This document shows positions 50,965 through 60,655 of a DNA stretch of 64,000 bases, piece by piece; position 1 is the first letter of the stretch; the number at the start of each line of letters is the position of its first letter. The stretch is from JANMEB01 sp041745295 (GTDB lineage Bacteria > Planctomycetota > Planctomycetia > Pirellulales > Pirellulaceae): contig JBGTJE010000030.1 in assembly GCA_041745295.1 (NCBI GenBank), positions 28,936 through 92,935 on the forward strand, read 5' to 3'. The notes under the pieces are model-generated. The model had not been told where the DNA came from, ran no database searches, and worked only from the letters and a program-made list of their open reading frames with translations. The position numbers and the translations under genes were made by a program.

Positions 50965-52530
50965 CTACTCCGCGTGAGGCTTGGAAAGCAAGAAGTTCGC
51001 CGGCATGACGGTGACCGCAAACGAACCGCGATCCAAGATCTGATCGACCGTTTCGCGTGGCGCCTCCTTGGGGGCAGCCGACCGCGCTGGCCGCTCGGAA
51101 ATAGCCACGGCTGGGGCAGGAGCCGCCACGGGCACCGCTACTGGCGATGGAACAATGGGTAGCGGCTGCGGCTGTGGTCCGTTGAACAACAGGACCAGGC
51201 CCAAGCCAATAAACAAGCCCAGAAGAGTCGTTGAGCCGACAAGCGTTCGCTTGGAGGGCCCCTCGGGCCGACTCGAGACTTGAACGTCGTTGATGCGGGT
51301 GAGAAAGTCGACCGTTTGCGCGGCGACTTTGATCGATTCGGCTTGGGCCACTTCCGTTTGCGCGTCGCGCAAAACCGAGTCACGGCGCTTATACTCTTCG
51401 TTCAGTTGATCGTAGACGACTCGCTGCTCGGTCAGCGTTTGCAACCGCGCGTTTGCTTCCGAGGCTAGCTTGGTTAGCTGTGTTGCGTTGGCCTCGAGGA
51501 TCTGGATTTGATCCTCGAGCCCACGGATCGCCAGTCCCAATTCTTCGCGCAATGCGCTCTTGATTCCCGTGACCGCCTCCATCGCGTTGACGACTTTAGG
51601 ATGATTGTCGTGGTAATCACCACGAAGCGTCGCCAATTTGAGTTGGGCATCGACCAATCCTTCTTTGAGCCGCCGCAACGCAGGCTGTAGATTCAGTAGC
51701 TCGTTCGGGGTCGCCACAATCGAGTTGACGTCGTCATAAGAGGCTTGCAACAGCTTTCGTTGCAATGAAACCGTTTCCAAATTAACCTGTGCCGCCCGCA
51801 GTTCGGTATTGATCTGGTTCAAATTCCGATTCAGTAAATTGTCGCCCGACCTTGGCTCGATCAAGTTGCGCAGGTCACCCAAGTCCGCCCCAAGCTGGTG
51901 CTCGAATTCTTTGATTTGCGACGACACTTCGCCCAGCGAGGCCTGCGCCGAGTCGGTTGCCTTGGCCAATTCGGACAACATGCTGCAGGCGCGATTGAAT
52001 CGCACCGTTCGCAGCGCGGTTTCCATTTCGCTGGACAATTGTTGGCAAAACTCCCGCGCTGCTTCGGGCGTTCGATCGACAACCGACAGCCGCAACAACT
52101 CGGTCTTTCCCAGCTCCGCACCATTGGACGAACTGATTTGTATCGCCGATTGCGTTTTTTCCACGGCGCGATCCGAAGGGCTTACCGTCCCCTTGAGGGT
52201 TTGCAGGCATCGTCGCACGACTTGAGGGTTGCGGGCGATTTCGAGGATTGTTTCCTGGGCCGTTTTCATGTCATCCAATGAACTGAAATGCCCCGGACGA
52301 TTCTGCCGTCCGATCATTTCGTCGCGCAGATGAAATACTTGCGTCGCGCGCCATTGCTTGGGACCCAGCGTCGCGTAGGCCGCCGATAGGGCAAAACAAA
52401 CAATCGCAGGTACGATCAGCAACCACCGGTTGGCACTCAAAACCTTGAACCAATAGTCCCACGTGCTGCCCGGCGTGATCCCGGGCTGGACCTGCGATAA
52501 CGGGGGCGTCGACCGAGCGAATTGGTTCAT
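50965..52530 (-). CDS. Polysaccharide chain-length (Wzz/GNVR) protein
   Basis: 521 residues. Two membrane helices: near residues 36-56 (WLLIVPAIVCFALSAAYATL) and about 425-445 (STTLLGLFIGLGLVLLF). Between them lies a long coiled coil (EFEHQLGADLGDLRNLI, LEANATQLTKLASEANARLQTL), as in Wzz/GNVR proteins that set polymer length. The C-terminal 70 residues are Pro/Ala/Val-rich, with no Walker ATP motif, so the kinase part of BY-kinases is absent. Convergent with the glycosylphosphotransferase gene. Confidence 0.86.
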   Translation of the reverse strand: MNQFARSTPPLSQVQPGITPGSTWDYWFKVLSANRWLLIVPAIVCFALSAAYATLGPKQWRATQVFHLRDEMIGRQNRPGHFSSLDDMKTAQETILEIARNPQVVRRCLQTLKGTVSPSDRAVEKTQSAIQISSSNGAELGKTELLRLSVVDRTPEAAREFCQQLSSEMETALRTVRFNRACSMLSELAKATDSAQASLGEVSSQIKEFEHQLGADLGDLRNLIEPRSGDNLLNRNLNQINTELRAAQVNLETVSLQRKLLQASYDDVNSIVATPNELLNLQPALRRLKEGLVDAQLKLATLRGDYHDNHPKVVNAMEAVTGIKSALREELGLAIRGLEDQIQILEANATQLTKLASEANARLQTLTEQRVVYDQLNEEYKRRDSVLRDAQTEVAQAESIKVAAQTVDFLTRINDVQVSSRPEGPSKRTLVGSTTLLGLFIGLGLVLLFNGPQPQPLPIVPSPVAVPVAAPAPAVAISERPARSAAPKEAPRETVDQILDRGSFAVTVMPANFLLSKPHAE

Positions 52531-52955
52531 GAAAGGGCTTCCCAGAAAGACTCCGATCTTTCATTTTCGAATCATTCGGAGCCAAGGTTGAACTTGCCCG
52601 CCCAAGCTCGCGCAATGCGAACGCTCGGCTAAGTACAGTCGCTGAAGTAGGGTCGATCGCTAACAGTCGCCAAGCTTGCCCCAACCGAATAGCCGGCTTC
52701 CGTGGCACGTCCGGAATTGGCCTTGCTTCAAAAAATCAGCCGCCGGGCACTGGGCTGTGTTTCCTAATTGGTTCCAATCGAAGGATCTACGTCATTCCGG
52801 GCTGAGACCCGGAATCCATTCGGCATGGATGCCAAGACGTGAAAGTTCTGGCAATGGCCTCGCACGGCACATTGAGCGGTATTGGCAATTAGGAAACAGA
52901 GCCAAGCGCGTTTCGGCTGATGAAAAAAATCTCGAATCGAGTTTTGAGGCATGGC
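52531..52955. repeat. Intergenic region with nested inverted repeats
   Basis: No gene seen. ATCAGCCGCC at about 52735 faces GCGTTTCGGCTGATG at about 52909, with a CCGGGCTGAGACCCGG unit (52792-52817) between. Both families occur elsewhere in the window. Confidence 0.5.
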
Positions 52956-54374
52956 TTAAAACGTGTATTGCAATCCGGTCAGCAGGTAAAACCCATGCCG
53001 CGTCCGTCCAGCTTGGGCTGCTGGAACTTCGTTTTCCCAGAACGCCGAAGTAAAATTGCTGACCCGCTCGCTCCATGACCAATGCAATTGACCCATCAGC
53101 CGTTGGGTCGGCGAATCGTGGATCGGGTCGCCAATCGGATCCGGAAAAAATTGGCCATAGGTCAAGGTCCAAATTCGCCAGTCCTCGCGATAAATTACGC
53201 TCCCGTAATAGCCCAAACCCGCGATCGGTCGATTCAGTCCGTTGTTCAATTGCCGATTGTAAAGGCTCCGACCCCAAGCGATGTCGTCCAAGTTCAAACC
53301 CGGACGGCGCATTCCGTATTGATCGTAAATGAACTCGCCTGCCACGGCCCAACGGCCATTGCGGACAAGCCAATCGAAACCAGCATGGTTGTTGAATTGT
53401 TTTTGGCCCTCCGACCCGATTCCATCCTGCCACTTGACGCTTACGCCGCCCACGAAATGCTCGAGATCGACGCCGCAACGCGCGACCACGGCTTTGGACG
53501 AATTCGTATCGCGACCATCGCTTCCATTGGTCATCGCGACCGCCATCCGCGCGATGTTTGGCGCCCACGCCAGTTGCAATCCCGTCTCGCGAAACAAAAT
53601 CGCCTCACTGCGGATAAAAGCTGAGTCGCTCCGATTATTGGAAAACAATGGCAAGTGATACCGCCCAAACGGCGTCACAAATCGGCCGCAGGTCACCGTC
53701 CAATCGCCGCGGTTCCAATCCAGCGACAATTGCGAAATTTCCAGAGTCTCGACGTCAAAATTGTGCTGAAACGATTCTCGCTCGGGATAGTCCACGAGCA
53801 AATTTCGATCAAAAGGTTGCGTCAAATACAGCTCCCCGGTCAAGCGGAATAGGCCCGACGCAACCGGTTCACAAAACGTTCCAAACAATTGCGACTCGAC
53901 GCCAAACGAAGATTCTGTTCCCGTGAATTCGTAGCGTTGGTCATGCAAGTAATTGGCCCGAGCAAGCGCACCCAATTCCATGTGCCGACCGCTCGGACTC
54001 AAGTGCCGATAGTCGATCGGGACGCGCCACAGCTCCTCGATGGGGCGAGATATCGATGGGCAACCATCGCCGTCTGTGACGGTGGGCATCGGGTCAAGCG
54101 TGGCGTCCGTTGGAAGCATGAGTCTCCCGTCGAACCGATTTCGGTCTAACAATTCATCCAGATCAATCGACTTGAGGCTTGGCGGCAGATCTGTGGAATT
54201 GACCTCCCTCTGACCAATGTCGGCTGAGTCTTGATTCGTCGATCGAGCATTCCCAATCGCGGCGCTAGGGTGACTAGCAATTGCGGCGCAGAGCAAGGGC
54301 ACGAAGAACTTGGGGATAGCGATCCGCCGAACGCGCCAGCGCGAGGACTTGAAGTTGTTCAAGTTCACGGGCAT
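52956..54374 (-). CDS. Beta-barrel outer-membrane protein, porin-like
   Basis: 472 residues from the ATG at 54374 (earlier TTG adds no features). N-terminal hydrophobic segment (IPKFFVPLLCAAIASHPSAA, about residues 19-38) is a signal peptide. From residue 140 or so the sequence alternates short amphipathic strands (LGALARANYLHDQ; FRLTGELYLTQP; LSLDWNRGDWTVTCGRFVTPFG) and ends LLTGLQYTF, the C-terminal aromatic that BAM recognises. No cargo known; an exporter for the polysaccharide of the neighbouring genes is possible. Confidence 0.75.
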   Translation of the reverse strand: MPVNLNNFKSSRWRVRRIAIPKFFVPLLCAAIASHPSAAIGNARSTNQDSADIGQREVNSTDLPPSLKSIDLDELLDRNRFDGRLMLPTDATLDPMPTVTDGDGCPSISRPIEELWRVPIDYRHLSPSGRHMELGALARANYLHDQRYEFTGTESSFGVESQLFGTFCEPVASGLFRLTGELYLTQPFDRNLLVDYPERESFQHNFDVETLEISQLSLDWNRGDWTVTCGRFVTPFGRYHLPLFSNNRSDSAFIRSEAILFRETGLQLAWAPNIARMAVAMTNGSDGRDTNSSKAVVARCGVDLEHFVGGVSVKWQDGIGSEGQKQFNNHAGFDWLVRNGRWAVAGEFIYDQYGMRRPGLNLDDIAWGRSLYNRQLNNGLNRPIAGLGYYGSVIYREDWRIWTLTYGQFFPDPIGDPIHDSPTQRLMGQLHWSWSERVSNFTSAFWENEVPAAQAGRTRHGFYLLTGLQYTF

Positions 54375-54509
54375 GGCGCGGCTCGGGACTGCGAAAATAT
54401 GATGATCGTATGGTTTATTTTCGCGATAATGCCTGTGAGGCTGCAGCCGCTGGACCGATGCTGCCACAAACTGCGTAGCCGGCAAGATTTAGCTAGCGAG
54501 CGGCCGGGT

Positions 54510-54971
54510 TTACCCCGGCCGTCTTGTTTTTTCCGCAATGTCGGATTCGATATCGAGCGAGACCGTCGCAAGAATGATTGTATCGGATCGAAGGGAGCTG
54601 CAAGACTCAAACTCGATGGCCAATTCATTGCTTGGCCGCAGTTGATCGTGGACCTCAAACGAGGTCAAAGCGACTTCGTTCGATTCGGTCGCCGACTTCG
54701 CACTGAGAACCGAACCATTCAGGACGATTCGAGCACCGTCCATAAGACTAGTGAAGGTCAGCCAAACGCGCTGCTCGTCGTTCAGATTGCTTGGACGATT
54801 AAAGGACCGACGCAACGCAAACGAACCACTCTTGGCTAAACCCTGCAGTATTTCGCCCCGCGCCGGAAGATCAAACTTGATGTCGCTGCGATCTGAGTCC
54901 GGGGGCTGCAGCCCTGCGTCACCATGAGCGAAGTGCACTCGCCAAGCCGATCCGAGTCGAATGCGATACAC
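54510..54971 (-). CDS. Small protein with galactose-binding-like (jelly-roll) fold
   Basis: 153 residues. FALRRSFNRPSNLNDEQRVWLTF...ARIVLNGSVL...SFEVHDQLRPSNELAIEFE (about residues 51-125) has the strand order and the R-x-F-x-x-P...V-x-L-N-G pattern of sugar-binding domains of glycoside hydrolase family 2. No signal peptide. Whether this is a stand-alone protein or a fragment of a larger hydrolase is unclear. About 135 bases upstream of the porin-like gene, same strand. Confidence 0.6.
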   Translation of the reverse strand: MYRIRLGSAWRVHFAHGDAGLQPPDSDRSDIKFDLPARGEILQGLAKSGSFALRRSFNRPSNLNDEQRVWLTFTSLMDGARIVLNGSVLSAKSATESNEVALTSFEVHDQLRPSNELAIEFESCSSLRSDTIILATVSLDIESDIAEKTRRPG

Positions 54972-55050
54972 GGCAATGGATTCCGGTTAGACCTCTGAGT
55001 TCCCTCACTCCCTTCGTCACGGAGGGCTTTGCGTAAAAAGTGATTTCAAA

Positions 55051-55118
55051 ACACTAGCAGAGCCAGTGGCACGCGGAAAATCACTTCTGTCTTGTGTGCC
55101 ACTGGCTCTGCCAGTGCT
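55051..55118. repeat. CACTGGCAGAGCCAGTG family repeat, facing pair
   Basis: Facing copies of the palindromic unit (left copy ACTAGCAGAGCCAGTGG, right copy CCACTGGCTCTGCCAGTG). A piece of the CCCTCGCCC family follows at about 55141-55161. Together they fill the gap between the PilW-like and jelly-roll genes. Confidence 0.6.
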
Positions 55119-55184
55119 GTTTTTCGGCAAAGCGTTCCTGGAGAGAGGGCAGGGTGAGGGGTCTTCGTACTCTCGGACCGGGAG

Positions 55185-56432
55185 TTATTCCGGAACGAAA
55201 CTTGAAGTTATCGTGACTTGCCGGAGATTGCGAGTCGATTTTTCGATCCCGCGCATCGTCAGTTCGACGGCCCGCAATGGTTGCGCGTAAGGTGCTTGGG
55301 TATCGCGTTCATCCTCTTCGTCGACGAGCCCATCGCCATCATCGTCCAGCCCATTCGTTCCTTCATCGACGATGCCGTCCAAATCGTCATCGACTCCGTT
55401 ATATTCGTAATGGGGGGACCAACTACACCAGAAGGAGGGCGTTCCTATGGCTGATACAGCTTCAAACCAAGTGGTGCCGGTGGCCGCGCCGCTCCAGCCT
55501 AAATCGACGTACGATCCTTCGCTCGTCGCCGGGGCCGTGTTTGCTGCGAAGTTGGGATCACTCGGCCCAAGGAATTGCGAGTCATTGGGAGTCTTATTTG
55601 GACCATTCGGCGAATAAACGCGAATATCGAACCCGGCGACGTTGGTCAACATAATATCCTCGCCCGTCAGGAGTCGACGGTCATTGCCCGGAATTGCGTC
55701 GGCAAGCAAGTTCCGCTGCAGTTCGAACGGGAAGGCAGTCGTAATGTGGGCATATCTGTTTTCTCGCAGCGTCAGATCAGCCAACGTATTGGCGACCAAA
55801 TTCGCGCCCACAGGTCTAACCGAGATGTCATTATTCAAATAAAAGTCGCGGCTGTTCGCGGGTATTTCGGTAATCACCAAATCCGGCCGAACCAACAGAA
55901 CGCGTCGATAGAGCGTGACGCGGTCATCCATATCGGCCACTAAGTCGTTTTCATCGACGTCCTCGTGAAATACAAACCAAATCACTTCCGCGATGTGTGA
56001 TTCGACGATTTGCGTGACTCCAAGTGGGTCTACATAACGCCCCCGAAAGGGCTTCTCGCCCGAGCGAATGGTCATCGCGATGATATCGTCGGTATCGCCA
56101 AAAAAGGACATCGCGGGATTCGCAACATAGGTCGCATCGCTATTCGGACCTTCGATGACTTCAAAATAACCGTTGCATTCCGAATTCAAATTCCAAAGCC
56201 GCGGAGAGACAGTGACGCCGGCAAGATCCCGCCGAAAGGTTTCCCCAACGGCGCGCATCTCGGACGCCATTTCGATCATCGCCCGCCCTTTTTTAATCTC
56301 GCCGCTGGCCCGGCGGAAAGCCTGCATCATCACGACGAGCACGATCAAGGAAATCGTAATGGCGATCATCAACTCGACAATCGAAAGCCCGCGACGGCGA
56401 GCAGGGGAGTTCGCCCCAAAAAAGCACTTCAT
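55185..56432 (-). CDS. PilW-like prepilin with type IV N-terminal methylation motif
   Basis: 415 residues. The class III signal RRRGLSIVELMIAITISLIVLVVMMQAF (residues 13-40) has the G-x4-E processing site and the hydrophobic helix of type IV pseudopilins. The rest is a mixed alpha/beta domain, with a C-terminal Asp-rich segment of calcium-binding type (DDDLDGIVDE and DDDGDGLVDE, near residues 352-375). Probably a minor pseudopilin of a secretion or pilus system; no other pilus gene lies in the window. Start is preceded by a repeat. Confidence 0.82.
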   Translation of the reverse strand: MKCFFGANSPARRRGLSIVELMIAITISLIVLVVMMQAFRRASGEIKKGRAMIEMASEMRAVGETFRRDLAGVTVSPRLWNLNSECNGYFEVIEGPNSDATYVANPAMSFFGDTDDIIAMTIRSGEKPFRGRYVDPLGVTQIVESHIAEVIWFVFHEDVDENDLVADMDDRVTLYRRVLLVRPDLVITEIPANSRDFYLNNDISVRPVGANLVANTLADLTLRENRYAHITTAFPFELQRNLLADAIPGNDRRLLTGEDIMLTNVAGFDIRVYSPNGPNKTPNDSQFLGPSDPNFAANTAPATSEGSYVDLGWSGAATGTTWFEAVSAIGTPSFWCSWSPHYEYNGVDDDLDGIVDEGTNGLDDDGDGLVDEEDERDTQAPYAQPLRAVELTMRGIEKSTRNLRQVTITSSFVPE

Positions 56433-57234
56433 TTACAGACTCCCCAGGGGCCAAATAATCCAAGTTGTCGAACGTTCGGGTAGCGAATTCAGGTTGATTA
56501 ACGCCAAGCCGAAGTCGCCGGCGCCGTCGGCTTGGCGTTAAACAAAAAGTCAAAGGCCGCACTGCGCTGTCTGGCGACCTCTATTTTATCGTTCGCCGTG
56601 AAATAGTGTACTTAAATATTCCATCAGGCCAGCATCACCTGAAAGAGTGGGTGCGAACTAAGGGCTTTTGGCAATCGTAGAGTTAAGTCACGGTGAAATC
56701 GAATGCCTGGGACGGGGTTCCTTCGCTTGCGAGTCAGGCTTCAATTGCCGGCGAATTCACGTTTTGAGGGGCGATCAATGGGCTATTGAGTTTCGACGCT
56801 TTGGGCCTGAAACCGGGCAACAAATCCAACCTGATCAATCAAACGAATCCACTCCAATCTTTCGTCGACTCGCCCTATGACTCCATTCGGTATCCGGTTT
56901 CCTTTGTCGATGTGGACACAATGCAGTTTGGATGCGGGCAATCGAAAGTCCCTTTTTTTAGGCTTTTGGGGGGGATAAACTGAAACCTCCGTCGATGCGC
57001 CTCGTTTATCTGGGTAGCTTCGTTTCGGAGGCGTGATTCTCTCGTCGTCGGCAACCAACTCGGTGCGTTTTTTGAGAGTGCCAGCGCGCCGGTGATTTGT
57101 TGTCATTTTGCGTGTAGGACGGCCCTTCCGGGCCGTCATTTTTCGGTTGATCGACGGCCTGGAAATGCCGTCCTACTTAAGACTCGTTAGCTCGCCATCA
57201 AACGCAGATTTAAGGACTAAAGGAAAAATCGGAC
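56433..57234. repeat. Intergenic region of about 800 bases with repeats
   Basis: Contains a palindrome GATTAACGCCAAGCC/GGCTTGGCGTTAAAC at 56498-56543 (second copy of the 18931-19000 family) and a GTAGGACGGCCC/GCCGTCCTAC unit at about 57113-57176, also found at 60551-60620. Small open frames occur in 56668-57139 but none has recognisable protein features. No gene called. Confidence 0.5.
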
Positions 57235-60200
57235 ATGAAGCTCATTGCGAAGATCCATTTAATCGCCGTGCTGGCGATGGCAGTCTCTGTTGTCAATGTG
57301 GGCCTAGCCCAAGACGAAGCACCCCCCGAATCGCGCGTGCTGCAGGACGCCGCAGCCAATTTGCAAAATGACGAAAAGTTCGAGTTGGCGGTCGAACAAT
57401 GGACCAAGCTGATCGAGCAATTTCCGACGACAAGTTCGACCAATTTGTGGCGCTACCATTTGGGTATCTGCCAAGAAAAAATTGGCGACCACGTGGCAGC
57501 CATCGATGCGTTCGAAAAAGTTTTGTCCGCGGCTCCCGCGGACTTCCCGCATGTTCAAGAATGCTGGCTGCATCTGGGATACAGCCAATGGATGCATGCC
57601 AAGCGCCTCGCCGCAACGCCGGACAAATCAAACGAGGTCAAAGAGCGGGCATCCGCCGCCGCCGGTTCTTTTTCGTCGCTGCTTGAAAAGTTCCCAGAGA
57701 GCAAGTTCGCCGATCAGGCTGTTTATTTTCTAGGTGAAGCCAACGTAACCGCGGAACAGTTGGATAAAGCCATCGCGGCGTTTGACCGACTGGTCTTGGA
57801 GATGCCCGATTCCAAGTTTTGGCCCGATGCGGTCTACGCGCTTGGCAGCTGCCACGAAGAACGAGGCGATTTTGAGAAGGCGCTCGTCAATTACGACCGC
57901 TATATAGAAAAGTCACCGCAAGGCCGGCAGGTTGACGAAGTTCGCTTCCGCAAAGCCGAGGCGCTTCTGCAATTCGGCCTAGTCGCGGAAAAGGCCGGTG
58001 ACAAAAAAACCGCGGTCGGCCGCTACGACGAGGCGGAAAAGCTCTACGGCCAAGTCGCCCAAGCCAAGGATTTTGCCGACCGCTCGATTGCGGCCTATCA
58101 ACGAGCCGTGGCCTTGGCTCGAACCGACCAATTTGCCTTGGCGGCGGCTGCGTTCGCGCAATTTGCGATCGATTTTCCGACCGCGGAGTCCGCCTCGCTG
58201 GCTATGATCGCGGCGGGACAAAATTACCTGCGAGCCAATGATCTCGCGTCGGCGGAGAAGCAGCTAAGCGCCGCTTTGGAGAAAGACCCCAAGTCAGTTA
58301 GCGCCGCGCACTGGCTCTGTCGAACGCACCTCGCCGCGCAACAACCGGCGAAGGCTTGGAGCATCGCCGAGAAGACGAGGTCGCAAATCGATGCCAAGTC
58401 GCCCGAGGCCGCGCAGTTGCTGATGGATCAAGCCGACGCCGCCTTTGTCCTACCGGAAAAAGTCGCCGAATCGGTTCCCCTCTATCGCCAATTGGTTGAA
58501 CAATTCCCGCAACATCCGCTGGCCCCCCAAGCTTTATACAACGCGGGCTTCTCGAGCTTGGTCGCCAAACAACCCGATCGGACGATTGAATTGGCGGAAC
58601 AATTTTACGCCGCCTTCAAGGACGACACGTTTTTACCGGACGTCCTAGAAATCCACGCCGAGGCCGCGCTGCAAAAACAACAATGGGATGTCGCTGAAAA
58701 ACTCTATCGGCAACTCGTCACGGATTATCCAAAGAACAAAAAGTCAACTGCGTGGCAGAGCGGGTTGGTGCAAACGCTCATGCTGGGCGGCAAAAACGAC
58801 GACGCCATCAATGCCGCGTCGCCGCTAGTCGATCAACTCGATGGCCGCGCCCAAGCCGAATTGCTGTTTCATTTGGGTTCGGCTCAATTCCAGACCGGCG
58901 AGTTTGAACCGGCCCTGGCCAGTCTGAATCGCGCGCTTCAAGCTGACGCGACGTGGGCCCGGGCCGATGAAGCAAAATTGCTCGCCGCGCGGGCCGAGTT
59001 CCGCGCCGGGCGAGCGGAAAAGGCGATCGAACGGGCCGAAAAATGCGCGAGCGACCATCCACAATCCGCCATCCGCGACCAAATTTACTTCCGCCTCGGT
59101 GAATTCAATTTCGAGCAGGGGAAATTCGATCAAGCGATTCGTTACTATTCGAATGTCATCGACGAATTCCCAAAATCGCAATACGTCGCCTCGGCTTGGT
59201 ACGGTCGCGGTTGGTCGGAGCTGCGACAAAACAAAGCCAAGGAAGCCGTTGCGTCGTTTGACACATTGCTTGAAAAATTTCCCGAACATACGCTGGTTGC
59301 GGACGCAACGCTTGCCCGCGGGTTGGCCCGTCGTCGGGGTGGATCGCTGCCCGAAGCAGCCGCGGATCTAGACCGATTCATTGCCACCAATCCACCGGAA
59401 GCCGAAAAACTCGAGGCCCTGTACGAACGAGCGCTGGTCGAGGTCGATCAGAAGCAATACGACGCAGTGATCGAAAAATTCCAAGCACTTCTCAAACTGG
59501 CCAGTGACCCTGCGGCCGCCAAACAATGGGGAGACAAATGCTATTACGAATTGGCGTGGGCCCACAAGGCAAAAAACGATGCCGAGAAGTCGATCGCAAC
59601 GTTCGCCGAACTCGTCGAGAAATTTCCAGCTAGTCCGCTCGCCGCCGAAGCCCAATTTCATTTGGGAGAAGCCGCCTACGAAGCCGACGATTTCGCCAAG
59701 GCCGCCGGCTACTATGCAGCCGCCCAGGACAGTGCCAAAAACGACGCGGAACTCAGGGAAAAAGCCTCCTATAAACTCGCCTGGACGCACTACAAAAAAC
59801 AAGATTACGCGGCCGCCGAAAAAGTTTTCCGCCAACAATTAGTCGACTTCCCCCAAGGACTGCTCAAAGCAGACGGGCTGTTCATGGTCTCCGAGTCGTT
59901 GTTTCGCCAGAAGCAACACGTCGCCGCCGTGACCGCATATAAAGCAGCCCTCCCCGAAGTCCAGGCTTCGCAGACCGTGCGCGAAGACGTCAAGATGCTC
60001 ACCCTCTTGCACGGCGCTCAGAGCGCCAACGAAGCGAAACAGTACTCCGAGGCCATCGCGTTTCTCAAACCGATCGTCGAAGCGGCCAAGCCCCCCGCAA
60101 ATTACGCCGCGGAAGCCTGGTTTGAGTTTGGCCAAGCGCACAAAGGAAATGGCGACGCGGCCAAGGCGATCGAGGCCTGGGGAAAAGCTCAGGACTCGTT

Positions 60201-60528
60201 CGACAAAACCGGCGTTCGCGCTCGCTGCATGATTGCCGAAGCCCTGTTTGAGGATAAGAAATTCGATGAGGCGATCAAAGAATTCACGCTCGCCGTGTAC
60301 GGCTATGGCGGGCGCGACGCTGCCGACTCGGTCAAGCCATGGCAAGCGTTTGCCGCCTACGAGTTGGCCCGTTGCAATTTGGTTCAAATCAGTTCGGCCG
60401 AGGCCGCGGCCCGCCCCCAATTGATCCAAGAGGCCAAAACGTGGTTCATGTACCTCGTCGAACATTACCCCGACGATAAGCTTACGAACGAAGCCAAAAA
60501 TCAAATCGACAAATTAAACAAAATGTAA
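57235..60528 (+). CDS. Giant secreted TPR protein
   Basis: 1097 residues. Signal peptide at 1-23 (ending VGLAQ). The rest is built of TPR units of about 34-37 residues with a W/Y-A-x-A and A-F-x-x-x-x-x-x-P pattern (ALASLNRALQADATW; AIERAEKCASDHPQS; KAAGYYAAAQDS); roughly two dozen repeats cover the whole protein. YbgF/BamD-like proteins of this type act beside Tol/Ton systems. It precedes ExbB/ExbD genes by 130 bases, which suggests a periplasmic scaffold for that complex. Confidence 0.85.
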   Translation: MKLIAKIHLIAVLAMAVSVVNVGLAQDEAPPESRVLQDAAANLQNDEKFELAVEQWTKLIEQFPTTSSTNLWRYHLGICQEKIGDHVAAIDAFEKVLSAAPADFPHVQECWLHLGYSQWMHAKRLAATPDKSNEVKERASAAAGSFSSLLEKFPESKFADQAVYFLGEANVTAEQLDKAIAAFDRLVLEMPDSKFWPDAVYALGSCHEERGDFEKALVNYDRYIEKSPQGRQVDEVRFRKAEALLQFGLVAEKAGDKKTAVGRYDEAEKLYGQVAQAKDFADRSIAAYQRAVALARTDQFALAAAAFAQFAIDFPTAESASLAMIAAGQNYLRANDLASAEKQLSAALEKDPKSVSAAHWLCRTHLAAQQPAKAWSIAEKTRSQIDAKSPEAAQLLMDQADAAFVLPEKVAESVPLYRQLVEQFPQHPLAPQALYNAGFSSLVAKQPDRTIELAEQFYAAFKDDTFLPDVLEIHAEAALQKQQWDVAEKLYRQLVTDYPKNKKSTAWQSGLVQTLMLGGKNDDAINAASPLVDQLDGRAQAELLFHLGSAQFQTGEFEPALASLNRALQADATWARADEAKLLAARAEFRAGRAEKAIERAEKCASDHPQSAIRDQIYFRLGEFNFEQGKFDQAIRYYSNVIDEFPKSQYVASAWYGRGWSELRQNKAKEAVASFDTLLEKFPEHTLVADATLARGLARRRGGSLPEAAADLDRFIATNPPEAEKLEALYERALVEVDQKQYDAVIEKFQALLKLASDPAAAKQWGDKCYYELAWAHKAKNDAEKSIATFAELVEKFPASPLAAEAQFHLGEAAYEADDFAKAAGYYAAAQDSAKNDAELREKASYKLAWTHYKKQDYAAAEKVFRQQLVDFPQGLLKADGLFMVSESLFRQKQHVAAVTAYKAALPEVQASQTVREDVKMLTLLHGAQSANEAKQYSEAIAFLKPIVEAAKPPANYAAEAWFEFGQAHKGNGDAAKAIEAWGKAQDSFDKTGVRARCMIAEALFEDKKFDEAIKEFTLAVYGYGGRDAADSVKPWQAFAAYELARCNLVQISSAEAAARPQLIQEAKTWFMYLVEHYPDDKLTNEAKNQIDKLNKM

Positions 60529-60550
60529 CCCGGATAGGCTGTGAATTTAT

Positions 60551-60620
60551 TCGTAGGACGGCCTTTCCAGGCCGTCGAATAACCGAAAAACGGCGGCCCC
60601 TAAGGGTCGCCCTACATCCA
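60551..60620. repeat. GTAGGACGGCC inverted repeat
   Basis: GTAGGACGGCCTTTCCAGGC faces GGCGGCCCCTAAGGGTCGCC and TAC; related to about 57113-57176. In the gap before the ExbB gene. Confidence 0.5.
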
Positions 60621-60655
60621 AAGCGAACGAATTCACAACCGAGGAGCGGAGCCGC

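Noticed and set aside
56783..57139. 118-codon open frame on the minus strand
   Set aside because: Basic, without family features, and running through a repeat; not strong enough to call.
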